Translations under genes and position numbers: made by a program
Shown here: positions 8,928-16,523 of the stretch, one piece after another
Numbering within the stretch: the stretch's first letter is position 1
Layout: each line of letters starts with the position of its first letter
Origin: SZAS-79 sp965279075
Lineage (GTDB): Bacteria; Pseudomonadota; Gammaproteobacteria; Burkholderiales; SG8-39
Assembly: GCA_965279075.1 (NCBI GenBank)
Contig: CBDIHI010000008.1
Span: 124,001-188,000 of the forward strand
Direction of reading: 5' to 3'
Length of the DNA: 64,000 bases
The notes under the pieces: generated by a model
Database searches by the model: none
What the model saw: the letters and a program-made list of their open reading frames with translations, nothing else
What the model was told of the DNA's origin: nothing

Positions 8928-10747
8928 GCTGCTTTCCTTGTCTTTTCGGGGGTCCTGCAGGCCGGTCCCGCATGCGTCATCTGGATGAGGAACTTCTGCA
9001 TGTCCCAGGCGCCGGTCGGGCAGCGCTCGGCGCACAGGCCGCAATGCAGGCACACGTCCTCGTCCTTCACCATCACGCGCCCGGTCTTCAGGCTGTCGGA
9101 TACGTACAGGTCCTGCGTGAGGTTCAGCGAGGGCGCGGTCAGGTGCTTGCGCAGGTCCGCCTCCTCGTCGTTCGGCGTGAACGTGATGCAGTCCATCGGG
9201 CAGATGTCCACGCACGCGTCGCACTCGATGCAGGCGTCCTTCGTGAACACCGTCTGCACGTCGCAGTTGAGGCAGCGCTGCGCCTCCTTGAAGCCGGTCA
9301 TCGGGTCGAACCCGAGTTCCACCTCGATCTTGATGCTCTTCAGCGTCTTCTCGGCCGCGGCCCAGGGCACGACGTTGCGTTCCTCCGGGGACACGTCGTT
9401 GTCGTAGCTCCACTCGTGGATGCCCATCTTCTGCGAGAGCACGCGCACGTTCGGGTCGGGACGCACGGCGATGTCCTCGCCCGAGAGCAGCTTGTCGATC
9501 GACACCGCGGCCTCGTGGCCGTGCGCGACCGCCCAGATGATGTTCTTCGGGCCGAACGCCGCGTCCCCGCCGAAGAACACGTTCTTCAGCGTCGACTGCA
9601 TGGTGGCCGTATCGACCACCGGCAGGCCCCACTTGTCGAACTCCAGGCCGATGTCCTTCTCGATCCACGGGAAGGCGTTCTCCTGTCCGACCGCGATCAG
9701 CACGTCGTCGCACTCGACCAGTTCGTCCGGCTCGCCGGTCGGCACGAGGCTGCGGCGGCCCTTGTCGTCGTACACGGCCTTGACCTTCTCGAAGGTCATG
9801 CCGGTCAGCTTGCCGTTCGTGTGCTCGAAAGTCTTCGGCACCATGAAATTGAGGATGGGAATGCCCTCGTGCATCGCATCCTCCTTCTCCCAGGGCGATG
9901 CCTTCATCTCCTCGAAGCCGGAGCGCACGATGACCTTCACTTCCTCGCCACCCATGCGGCGCGAGGACCGGCAGCAGTCCATCGCGGTGTTGCCGCCGCC
10001 CAGCACGATCACGCGCCGGCCGATCTTCTCGATGTGGCCGAACGAGACGGACGACAGCCAGTCGATGCCGATGTGGATGTTCTTCGCGGCCTCCTTGCGG
10101 CCCGGGATCTCGAGGTCACGCCCGCGGGGCGCGCCCGTCCCGACGAAGATCGCGTCGTAGCCCTCGGCCAGGATCTTCTTCAGCGACCCCACGTACTCGC
10201 CGCCGCGGAACTCGACGCCCATGTCGAGGATGTAGCCGGTTTCCTCGTCGATCACCGCCTCGGGCAGCCGGAAGCGCGGCACCTGCGTGCGCATGAATCC
10301 GCCGGCCTTCTTGTCGCCCTCGTAGACGACCACGTGATAGCCCAGTGGAACGAGGTCGCGCGCAACGGCGAGCGAAGCCGGGCCGGCGCCTATGCAGGCC
10401 ACCTTCTTGCCGTTCTTCCTGCCCGCCTTCGGCAGGCGCTTGGTGATGTCGTCCTTGTTGTCGGCGGCGACGCGCTTGAGGCGGCAGATCGCCACCGGCT
10501 CGGCCTTCTCGAGGTTCTCCTCCTCGACGCGGCCCCGCCTGCAGGCTGGCTCGCAGGGGCGGTCACAGGTGCGTCCGAGGATGCCCGGGAAGACGTTCGA
10601 TTCCCAGTTGACCATGTAGGCGTCGGAGTAACGCCCTGCTGAAATCAAGCGGATGTATTCGGGGACGGGTGTGTGGGCCGGGCAGGCCCACTGGCAATCT
10701 ACGACTTTGTGGAAGTAGTCGGGTACTCGTATATCGGTCGGGCGCAA
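8924..10747 (-). CDS. NAD(P)-linked FAD/iron-sulfur oxidoreductase subunit (GltD-like)
   Basis: Resembles the small subunit of glutamate synthase fused to a C-terminal 2x[4Fe-4S] ferredoxin. From N to C it shows an iron-sulfur region (CQWACPAHTPVPEY ... CDRPCEPACRRG), an FAD Rossmann motif (VACIGAGPASLAVARDL), an NAD(P)-binding motif (VIVLGGGNTAMDCCRS), then CIECDACVDICPMDC and CLHCGLCAERCPTG cluster sites. It probably links 2-oxoacid oxidation by the two downstream subunits to NAD(P)+. No ATG exists near the N-terminus. The TTG at 10747, preceded by a near-perfect AGGAGG, gives 607 residues. A TTG at 10954 would add 69 unconserved residues. Confidence 0.8.
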   Translation of the reverse strand: MRPTDIRVPDYFHKVVDCQWACPAHTPVPEYIRLISAGRYSDAYMVNWESNVFPGILGRTCDRPCEPACRRGRVEEENLEKAEPVAICRLKRVAADNKDDITKRLPKAGRKNGKKVACIGAGPASLAVARDLVPLGYHVVVYEGDKKAGGFMRTQVPRFRLPEAVIDEETGYILDMGVEFRGGEYVGSLKKILAEGYDAIFVGTGAPRGRDLEIPGRKEAAKNIHIGIDWLSSVSFGHIEKIGRRVIVLGGGNTAMDCCRSSRRMGGEEVKVIVRSGFEEMKASPWEKEDAMHEGIPILNFMVPKTFEHTNGKLTGMTFEKVKAVYDDKGRRSLVPTGEPDELVECDDVLIAVGQENAFPWIEKDIGLEFDKWGLPVVDTATMQSTLKNVFFGGDAAFGPKNIIWAVAHGHEAAVSIDKLLSGEDIAVRPDPNVRVLSQKMGIHEWSYDNDVSPEERNVVPWAAAEKTLKSIKIEVELGFDPMTGFKEAQRCLNCDVQTVFTKDACIECDACVDICPMDCITFTPNDEEADLRKHLTAPSLNLTQDLYVSDSLKTGRVMVKDEDVCLHCGLCAERCPTGAWDMQKFLIQMTHAGPACRTPEKTRKAA

Positions 10748-11040
10748 CTCCCCCTCCTCGTATGGGCCCCTCGTTTTATGGTTTTTGGCGTCGCCGGGGC
10801 CGACTCGGCGCTGCGCAAGTCTACTCCCCCCGGGTGCGGGTGAAAAGTCTGGCTTATCAAGTACTAATGGAAGGGTTTTTGGGGTTTTTGGTTCGCTATT
10901 CGGAGCATCCCTTGCAAGCCCTGTCAGCCCCGTACGGGACGCCTTGGGCGACAATGCGGCATGAGCAAGGAAGGCACGCTGCTGCAGGCGGTCAAGGCGG
11001 TTCTCGGCGCCTGAAGCCCGGGGCGACGGGGATCAGGCGA

Positions 11041-11069
11041 AAAAAAAGCCGCCCGGAGGCGGCTCTTTC
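11041..11069 (-). terminator. Rho-independent terminator of the 11.1-kb small regulator gene
   Basis: On the minus strand GAGCCGCC, a five-base loop and GGCGGCTT are followed by a run of T residues. It starts about 20 bases after the stop of the small leftward gene at 11089, so that gene ends here before the oxidoreductase operon. Confidence 0.8.
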
Positions 11070-11088
11070 GCAGATGCGTACGGAAACG

Positions 11089-11364
11089 TTACTCCGTGAC
11101 GCGCTCCGCGGCATTGCGGTTCATCTCGGCCTTGGACTTGCGGCCGGGGGCAGGCTTGGGGATGTAGCCGGCGGCGCGGTACAGCGTGCCGTCGATCTTC
11201 TTGCCGTCCGTGTAGCGGATCACCCGGCAGGTGGTCACTTCGCCGCGCATCGACAGCACCGACAGGCTCTGGCGCGCCTCGGCGAGGGGAATCCCGGTCC
11301 CGACGGCGATCTCGGAGTCAAGCTTCTCGCCGTGGCCTTTCAGGTATTTGATGATCTCGTCCAA
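11089..11364 (-). CDS. Small predicted winged-helix DNA-binding protein
   Basis: A 91-residue basic protein. Residues 1-60 look like a winged helix: IIKYLKGHGEKLDSEIAVGTGIPLAEARQSLSVLSMRGEVTTCRVIRY, a helix-turn-helix followed by a beta-wing. A basic tail with lysines and arginines (KPAPGRKSKAEMNRN) follows. A TTG start at 11364 is taken because GGAG lies at proper distance and no ATG is available. It lies just downstream of two tRNA genes on the same strand and has its own terminator. The target and physiological role are unknown. Confidence 0.6.
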   Translation of the reverse strand: MDEIIKYLKGHGEKLDSEIAVGTGIPLAEARQSLSVLSMRGEVTTCRVIRYTDGKKIDGTLYRAAGYIPKPAPGRKSKAEMNRNAAERVTE

Positions 11365-11452
11365 TTCAACTCCTCCAGTGTTGTCGCCAATCGGGTGCCC
11401 GCAAACCGTCGAGCCTGCCTAAGCCATTGAAAATACTGGCCCTTGATGATAC

Positions 11453-11528
11453 TGGCGTCCCCTGCGGGATTCGAACCCGCGTACTCACCGTGAAAGGGTG
11501 ATGTCCTAGGCCTCTAGACGAAGGGGAC
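11453..11528 (-). tRNA. tRNA-Glu (anticodon TTC)
   Basis: A full cloverleaf can be folded: acceptor stem GTCCCCT paired with AGGGGAC, anticodon stem TCACC/GGTGA enclosing loop CTTTCAC with anticodon TTC, T-arm GGTTCGAATCC, and an encoded CCA end. Its sequence is close to E. coli tRNA-Glu. It sits 11 bases downstream of tRNA-Ala and 138 bases downstream of the glutamyl-tRNA synthetase gene on the same strand. Confidence 0.97.
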
Positions 11529-11539
11529 CAAATAATCCG

Positions 11540-11615
<76 letters not shown>

Positions 11616-11666
11616 ACGCGAGGGCGCGAATTATAGCCGAAAGCGCCCTGTTTTGCCAAGAAAATC

Positions 11667-13079
11667 TCAATCCGCGCCGAGATGGCGCCGGAGCCGCGCA
11701 AGGACCGTTGCGCGCCCGAGCAGTTCGAGCACGGCGTCGATCGCGGGTGTCTGAAGGCGTCCGGTGACCGCGACGCGCAGCGGCATCGCGAGTTGCGGCA
11801 TCTTCAGCTTGTGCTCGGCGAGCACCGCTTTCATCGTTGCGGAAATCGCGCCCTTTTCCCAACCGGGCAAGGCGTCGAGCTGGCGAGCGAACGCCTGCAT
11901 GGCGGGAAGCACCGCCGGCGTCAGGTGCTGCTCGAGCAACGCGGGCTCGGCCACGCCTTCGCCGTAGAAAAGCGTTGCCGCTTCCGCCAGGTGCAGGACG
12001 CTGGTGGCGCGGTCCTTCAGCAGGGCCACGACCTGCGCCAGCGCCGGGCCGCCCGCGAGCGCCACGCCCATCTTCTCCAGCTCGGGCGCCACCAGCCCCG
12101 CAAGGCGTTCGTCGCCCGCCGCCTTGATGTAATGCTGGTTCAGCCAGGCGAGCTTTTCGGGGTTGAACTGCGCCGCCGAGCGGGACACGTGTTCGAAGTT
12201 GAACCACTCGACCAGCTGCTCGTTGGAGAAGATCTCCGCGTCGCCGTGCGACCAGCCCAGGCGCGCAAGGTAATTGGTGAGCGCCTCGGGCAGAACGCCC
12301 TCGTCGCGATACTGGGTCACGCTGACCGCGCCGTGGCGCTTGGACAGGCGCTCCCCGTCCGGACCGAGGATCATCGGCACGTGCCCGAAGCGCGGCAGCG
12401 CCGCGCCCATCGCGCGGAAGATGTGGATCTGGCGCGGCGTGTTGTTGACGTGGTCGTCGCCGCGGATGACGTCCGTGATGTTCATGTCGAGGTCGTCCAC
12501 CACGACGCCGAAGTTGTAGGTCGGCACGCCGTCGGCGCGCAGGATCACGAGGTCGTCGAGTTCCGCGTTGGGGAAGCTGATCGGCCCCTTCACCGTGTCG
12601 TCCCAGCCCACGCTGCCCTCGTCCGGGGTGCGGAAGCGGATCACGGGCGCGCGCCCGGCCGGCGGCACGAGGCCCGCCGCCTTCGCGCGTTCCGGGCGCC
12701 AGCGCCCGTCGTAACGCGGCTTCAGTCCCTGCGCGCGCTGCGACTCGCGCATCGCGTCGAGTTCCTCCTTCGTCGCCCAGCAAGGGTACGCATGGCCTGC
12801 GGCGACGAGCTTGTCCGCGACTTCCTTGTACCGCTCGAGGCGCTGCATCTGGTAGAACGGGCCCTCGTCCCAGTCGATGCCCAGCCACTTCATGCTCTCC
12901 AGGATCGCGTCCACGGAGGCCTGCGTGGAGCGCTCGAGGTCAGTGTCCTCGATCCTCAGGATGAACTGCCCCTTGCACTGGCGCGCGAACGCCCACGAGT
13001 ACAGCGCGGTGCGCGCGCCGCCGACATGGAGAAAGCCCGTGGGGCTGGGGGCGAAGCGGGTTCGTACGGTTTGGGTCAC
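11667..13079 (-). CDS. gltX: Glutamyl-tRNA synthetase
   Basis: Class I aminoacyl-tRNA synthetase of 470 residues that charges tRNA-Glu with glutamate. The HIGH-type motif is present as PSPTGFLHVGGARTAL at residues 10-25. KMSKS is present as LSKRHG in ILGPDGERLSKRHGAVSV. ILRIEDTD and the C-terminal anticodon-binding helical domain (GVALAGGPALAQVVALLKDRA onward) complete the discriminating or nondiscriminating GluRS layout. It starts with GTG at 13079 and no better start lies nearby. The gene for its substrate, tRNA-Glu, lies immediately downstream on the same strand after tRNA-Ala. Confidence 0.96.
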   Translation of the reverse strand: MTQTVRTRFAPSPTGFLHVGGARTALYSWAFARQCKGQFILRIEDTDLERSTQASVDAILESMKWLGIDWDEGPFYQMQRLERYKEVADKLVAAGHAYPCWATKEELDAMRESQRAQGLKPRYDGRWRPERAKAAGLVPPAGRAPVIRFRTPDEGSVGWDDTVKGPISFPNAELDDLVILRADGVPTYNFGVVVDDLDMNITDVIRGDDHVNNTPRQIHIFRAMGAALPRFGHVPMILGPDGERLSKRHGAVSVTQYRDEGVLPEALTNYLARLGWSHGDAEIFSNEQLVEWFNFEHVSRSAAQFNPEKLAWLNQHYIKAAGDERLAGLVAPELEKMGVALAGGPALAQVVALLKDRATSVLHLAEAATLFYGEGVAEPALLEQHLTPAVLPAMQAFARQLDALPGWEKGAISATMKAVLAEHKLKMPQLAMPLRVAVTGRLQTPAIDAVLELLGRATVLARLRRHLGAD

Positions 13080-13140
13080 GAGCCTGGGCGAAGAGCGGTA
13101 AGGGGCGGGTATTGTACCGAGTGGTAGGATTTAATCCGCC

Positions 13141-14934
13141 ATGAGCGCCCCACACCAGCCCGATTCGATGCCCGGCTACACGCTGCCGGTGTACCCCTAC
13201 CGCCGGCCGCCGGAACTCTCCGGCGGTTCGACGGCGACCTATCCGGTCGTCATCGCGGGCGGCGGACTCGGCGGGCTCGCCTGCGCGCTGGAGCTCGGCA
13301 GCCGCGGCATCCGCACCATCGTCCTCGACGACGACGATACCGTCGGCGCCTCCGGGCTGTCGTCGCGCGGGATCTGCTACGCCAAGCGCACGCTCGAGAT
13401 CCTCGACCGCTTCGGCGTCGCGGAGCGCATCCGCGCCAAGGGCATCACCTGGAACGAAGGCGACGTCTACCGCGGCGAGCAGCGCCTGTACCGCTTCAAC
13501 CTGCAACCCGAGGCGGACCAGAAATTCCCGGCCTTCGTGAACCTGCAGCAGTTCTACGTCGAGCAATACCTCGTCGAGGCGATCTCGGACTACCCGTCGA
13601 TCGACCTGCGCTGGAAGAACCGCGTCGCCGACGTCCGCCCCGCCGCGGACCACGTCGAGGTCACGGTCGAGACGCCCGACGGCACCTACTCCGCGCGCTG
13701 CAGCTACCTCGTGGGCGCCGACGGCGCGCACAGCGTCGTGCGCGAGAAGGTCGGCGCCAAGGACGCCGAGGCCGCGCTCTTCGACACCGCCTGGTGCATC
13801 GCCGACGTGCGCATGGCGCCCTCCACCGAGGCCGTGCGCAAGGCGTACCTCGACAACCCGCTCAACGAAGGCGGCGCGATCTGGTACCACCAGATGGCCG
13901 ACGGCGTCTGGCGCACCGACTGGCAGATCGGCCACTACGAAGATCCGGATGCCGAGGCGACGCCGGAACGCGCGAACCTGCGGCTGCGCCAGTTGCTCGG
14001 CCCGGACACGGCGTTCGAGCTCGTATGGGTGGGCGCGTGGCGCTTCCGCAAGCGCTACCTCGAGCGGATGCGGCACGATCGCGTGTTCTTCCTCGGCGAC
14101 GCCTCCGCGCAGCATTCGCCTTTCGGTGCGCGCGGCGGCAACCGCGCGGTGCAGGACGCGAACAACCTCGCCTGGAAGCTGGCGGCGGTCCTCGAGGGCA
14201 GGGCGGCCGCCGCCCTGCTCGACACCTACCACGCCGAACGCCACGAGGCCGCGCGGGAGGCGGTGGAAGTCTCCTCGCGCAGCGCGATCTTCATCGCGCC
14301 CGAGAGCCCCGGGCAGCGCCTCGTGCGCGACGCCATCCTCGACCTCGCCGAGCGCCATCCCGAAGCGCGCAGGCTCGTCAACGTGGGGCGCCTGTCCGAG
14401 GCCTGCGCCTATTCGCAGACCCCGCTGTGGGCCGAGCGTGACGCCTTCGATGCGCCGGCCGCGCGCCCCGGCGCGGCCGCGCCCGACGGGCGCATCCGGG
14501 CAGGCACGGTCGAATCGGGTTTCGTCGAGCGGCTGCAGGGACACTTCACCGTCGTCTGGTTCGGCGCGGATGGGCCTGCGATGAAGGACATCGATGCCGA
14601 AGTATTTTCGCTTGCCAGCCCGGCCGCGCCCGCGCTGTTCGGGCGCTACGGCGTGGACAGCACCGCGACCTATGTATTCCGGCCCGACGGCCACGTGCTC
14701 GCTCGCTGCAAGGGAATCGACGCCGCCTTCGCCGCCGCGGCGATCCGCAGCGCGCATGCGGGCGGTGGCCCCCTCCCCGCCCCGGCCGCCGTGCCGCGGC
14801 ACGCGCTCCTCGAGATGGATCGGCGGTACGATGACTATTCGGCGCAGATCGACGCAAGCGCCGAGGCCGATCGCGCCCCCGCAGTGGCCAGGCTGGTGGC
14901 GTCGCTCGCGCGGCAACTCGGCATTCCCGCTTAA
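13141..14934 (+). CDS. FAD-dependent class A aromatic hydroxylase with thioredoxin-like C-terminus
   Basis: A 597-residue flavoprotein monooxygenase of the FAD_binding_3 type (phenol or MhpA-like hydroxylases). The FAD Rossmann loop is VIAGGGLGGLACALELGSRG (about residues 38-57). LVGADGAHSVVR is the DG motif contacting FAD and NADPH. FLGDASAQHSPFGARGGNRAVQDANNLAWKLA is the GD motif. After residue ~440 a thioredoxin-like extension (DGRIRAGTVES ... HFTVVWFG ... YVFRPDGHVLARC) matches the third domain of this subgroup. The aromatic substrate cannot be told. It is followed 14 bases on by a DUF599 gene. Confidence 0.82.
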   Translation: MSAPHQPDSMPGYTLPVYPYRRPPELSGGSTATYPVVIAGGGLGGLACALELGSRGIRTIVLDDDDTVGASGLSSRGICYAKRTLEILDRFGVAERIRAKGITWNEGDVYRGEQRLYRFNLQPEADQKFPAFVNLQQFYVEQYLVEAISDYPSIDLRWKNRVADVRPAADHVEVTVETPDGTYSARCSYLVGADGAHSVVREKVGAKDAEAALFDTAWCIADVRMAPSTEAVRKAYLDNPLNEGGAIWYHQMADGVWRTDWQIGHYEDPDAEATPERANLRLRQLLGPDTAFELVWVGAWRFRKRYLERMRHDRVFFLGDASAQHSPFGARGGNRAVQDANNLAWKLAAVLEGRAAAALLDTYHAERHEAAREAVEVSSRSAIFIAPESPGQRLVRDAILDLAERHPEARRLVNVGRLSEACAYSQTPLWAERDAFDAPAARPGAAAPDGRIRAGTVESGFVERLQGHFTVVWFGADGPAMKDIDAEVFSLASPAAPALFGRYGVDSTATYVFRPDGHVLARCKGIDAAFAAAAIRSAHAGGGPLPAPAAVPRHALLEMDRRYDDYSAQIDASAEADRAPAVARLVASLARQLGIPA

Positions 14935-14948
14935 CCGGTGGACCCACG

Positions 14949-15584
14949 ATGAACCAGTCCGGCTTCGAACTCGCCCTGCTCGCCGCCAGCGTCGTCCTGC
15001 TGCAGGTGTACCGCTTCCTGCACGCGCGTCGCGCGAGGCTCGATCCGATGATCTCGACGCGCGCCGTCCACGACCGCATCCGCAACGACTGGGCCGCGCT
15101 GATGAACGCCGGCATCGACAAGGGCATCCTCGCCGTCCAGACGCTGCGCAACTCGGTGATGGCCGCGAGTTTCATGGCCTCGACCTCCGCTCTCGCCATC
15201 GCCGGCACGCTGGGCTTCGCGAGCGAAGCCGACAAGCTCGCCGCCGCCTGGCACCAGCAACACGGGATCGCGATGGCAACCGCCCTGTTCCCAGTGAAGA
15301 TCTTCCTGCTGCTCGGCGCGCTGTTCGTCGCGTTCCTGCAGTTCTCGCTCGCGATCCGGCTCTACAACCACGCGGCCTACGCGATCGTGCTGCCCGGCAA
15401 CGGCGAGGCGGTCGCGCGCTACATCAACCGCGCCGGCCGCCTCTACGGCGACGGGCTGCGCGTGTTCTACATGGCGTTCCCGGTGGTGGCGTGGCTGTTC
15501 GACGCGACGATGATGCTGGCGGCGACCGCGGGGGTGCTGTGGATCCGCTGGCATCTCGACACGGCGGACATGCCGCGCGACTGA
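14949..15584 (+). CDS. DUF599-family membrane protein
   Basis: A 211-residue protein with four probable membrane helices: residues 6-24, about 72-92, about 115-137, and the VVAWLFDATMMLAATAGVLWI segment near the C-terminus. The soluble stretch RNDWAALMNAGIDKGILAVQTLRNSVMAASFMAST matches DUF599 proteins, whose function is unknown. A likely ribosome-binding site is GGTGG in the short gap. It may be co-transcribed with the hydroxylase gene 14 bases upstream, although no functional link is known. Confidence 0.75.
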   Translation: MNQSGFELALLAASVVLLQVYRFLHARRARLDPMISTRAVHDRIRNDWAALMNAGIDKGILAVQTLRNSVMAASFMASTSALAIAGTLGFASEADKLAAAWHQQHGIAMATALFPVKIFLLLGALFVAFLQFSLAIRLYNHAAYAIVLPGNGEAVARYINRAGRLYGDGLRVFYMAFPVVAWLFDATMMLAATAGVLWIRWHLDTADMPRD

Positions 15585-15649
15585 GGGCGCGCGTTGACCA
15601 CGGGGGGCCGCGTGGATAGAATGCGCGCCTTCCTGAAGTTCGGTATCCG

Positions 15650-15724
15650 GGGCGATTAACTCAGCGGTAGAGTGCCACCTTCACACGGTGGAAGTCACTG
15701 GTTCGATCCCAGTATCGCCCACCA
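15650..15724 (+). tRNA. tRNA-Val (anticodon CAC)
   Basis: GGGCGAT/ATCGCCC acceptor stem, D-arm with CTCAGCGGTAGAG, anticodon stem CCACC/GGTGG around TTCACAC (anticodon CAC), T-arm GGTTCGATCCC and encoded CCA. The ~60 bases just downstream are noticeably more AT-rich than the surroundings, but no attachment-site repeat or integrase was found. Confidence 0.96.
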
Positions 15725-15844
15725 CCCCCTCCTTGTCGCATCGCCCTGCAAGCTCGTTTTGCGATGCCACAAATAGATAAATAGTTCCGGATTTGGCCTT
15801 GATTTGACTGGGATTTCCGGCTTCGCATGGGCTATGCTGGACGC

Positions 15845-16369
15845 ATGAGACGCGCTGCGCTCCTGCTCCTTGCCTTCGCCGCCTTTCCCGCGCTTGCGGC
15901 GGTGATCGAAGGCCGCGTGATCGAGGTGACGGACGGTCGCACCATCACCGTCCTCGCCAGTGGCGGCTCGTCCATGCACCGGGTGCGGATCGCCGGCCTT
16001 GAAACGCCGCCCAGGTCAAGCCCTTATGCCAACCATGCCAGGGAGAGCCTGCGCCGACTCGTGGGCGGCAAGGCCGTGCGGGTAGACACTTTCTCGCTCG
16101 ACACGAGCGGACGGCTGGTCGGGATCGTGCTGGTCCTGAAAAGCGACAAGGAATGCGGCGGCCAGCCCTGCGAGGAGCGCGTCGACCCCGCGCTGACGCA
16201 GATCGCAGCGGGTATGGCAACCATAGACAAGACGAACGTCGCCTATCAGTCCGAAGAGGTGCAGCGGCGCTACGCGCTCGCCCTGGAGCACGCCCGGAAG
16301 TACCGGCTCGGCCAGTGGCGCGACGGCGCCTTCCAGATGAGGCCGGAGGCGCTCAGCCGCGCCCAGTGA
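15845..16369 (+). CDS. Secreted staphylococcal-nuclease-fold protein with degenerate active site
   Basis: A 174-residue protein with a signal peptide (MRRAALLLLAFAAFPALAA) and one SNase-like OB-fold domain: GRVIEVTDGRTITV, then HRVRIAGLETPP, then a helix NHARESLRRLVGGKAVRV and a C-terminal QSEEVQRRYALALEHARKYRLGQW. In active members the first motif is DGDT and the second is R-x-A-G-I-D-A-P-E. Here the second Asp is Arg, the second motif's Asp is Glu and its final Glu is Pro, so nuclease activity is doubtful. ATG 15845 is preferred over 15827 because it starts the signal peptide directly. Its 3' end overlaps the small leftward ORF. Confidence 0.75.
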   Translation: MRRAALLLLAFAAFPALAAVIEGRVIEVTDGRTITVLASGGSSMHRVRIAGLETPPRSSPYANHARESLRRLVGGKAVRVDTFSLDTSGRLVGIVLVLKSDKECGGQPCEERVDPALTQIAAGMATIDKTNVAYQSEEVQRRYALALEHARKYRLGQWRDGAFQMRPEALSRAQ

Positions 16370-16430
16370 TCAGGCAGGCGGCGACGAAGGTCCAGGTCAG
16401 GATGTCGGCAAGGAAAGTGAACTCGCTCAT
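16353..16430 (-). CDS. Putative SOS-induced 25-residue membrane peptide
   Basis: ATG at 16430 opens a 25-codon ORF with CGGAG five bases upstream. The peptide has a short acidic/polar start (MSEF), one hydrophobic helix of about 18 residues (FTFLADILTWTFVAACLI) and a TGRG tail, the profile of a single-span membrane peptide. The only promoter found upstream carries a perfect LexA box over its -10 element, and no other leftward gene follows, so this ORF is the only candidate product of that SOS promoter. In size, hydrophobicity and control it recalls TisB of E. coli, but I see no clear sequence similarity. Expression and toxicity are inferred, not shown. Confidence 0.5.
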   Translation of the reverse strand: MSEFTFLADILTWTFVAACLITGRG

Positions 16431-16469
16431 GGGGGCTCCGGGGTGGGTTGCGGTGCGATGAAAACAGGG

Positions 16470-16489
16470 TACTGTGTATTTATACAGTA
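16470..16489 (-). promoter_or_regulatory. LexA (SOS) box, perfect palindrome
   Basis: The sequence TACTGTGTATTTATACAGTA matches the LexA consensus CTGT-N8-ACAG with extended TA flanks on both sides. It overlaps the -10 hexamer of the leftward promoter at 16479-16507, the classical repression position. The rightward ilvA start lies 35 bases away, but no good rightward promoter overlaps the box. Confidence 0.85.
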
Positions 16490-16507
16490 TCCGACCGGCG
16501 CCCGCAA
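16479..16507 (-). promoter_or_regulatory. Leftward sigma70 promoter under the LexA box
   Basis: On the minus strand TTGCGG (16507-16502) and TATAAA (16484-16479) are 17 bases apart. Initiation near 16472-16463 gives a leader of about 35 bases to the 25-codon ORF at 16430. The -10 lies wholly inside the LexA box. Confidence 0.65.
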
Positions 16508-16523
16508 CTGCTAGCCTGCGCCC

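Noticed and set aside
7176..9407. A 743-codon plus-strand open frame opposite the oxidoreductase alpha subunit and NAD(P) subunit genes
   Set aside because: Low-complexity Arg/Val/His-rich translation without motifs, opposite strongly conserved subunits. It is a shadow frame.
10961..11014. A 17-codon rightward ORF (MSKEGTLLQAVKAVLGA) between the oxidoreductase operon and the terminator
   Set aside because: No ribosome-binding site or promoter was seen, and it could be the remnant of a longer gene. It is too weak to call.
15725..15844. Possible integration scar downstream of tRNA-Val
   Set aside because: The stretch is AT-richer, but no repeat of the tRNA 3' end, no integrase and no mobile gene were found nearby.
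16470..16489. LexA box as operator of ilvA
   Set aside because: The box is 35 bases before the ilvA ATG, but no good rightward -35/-10 overlaps it, and ilvA is not known as an SOS gene. The leftward promoter fits precisely.
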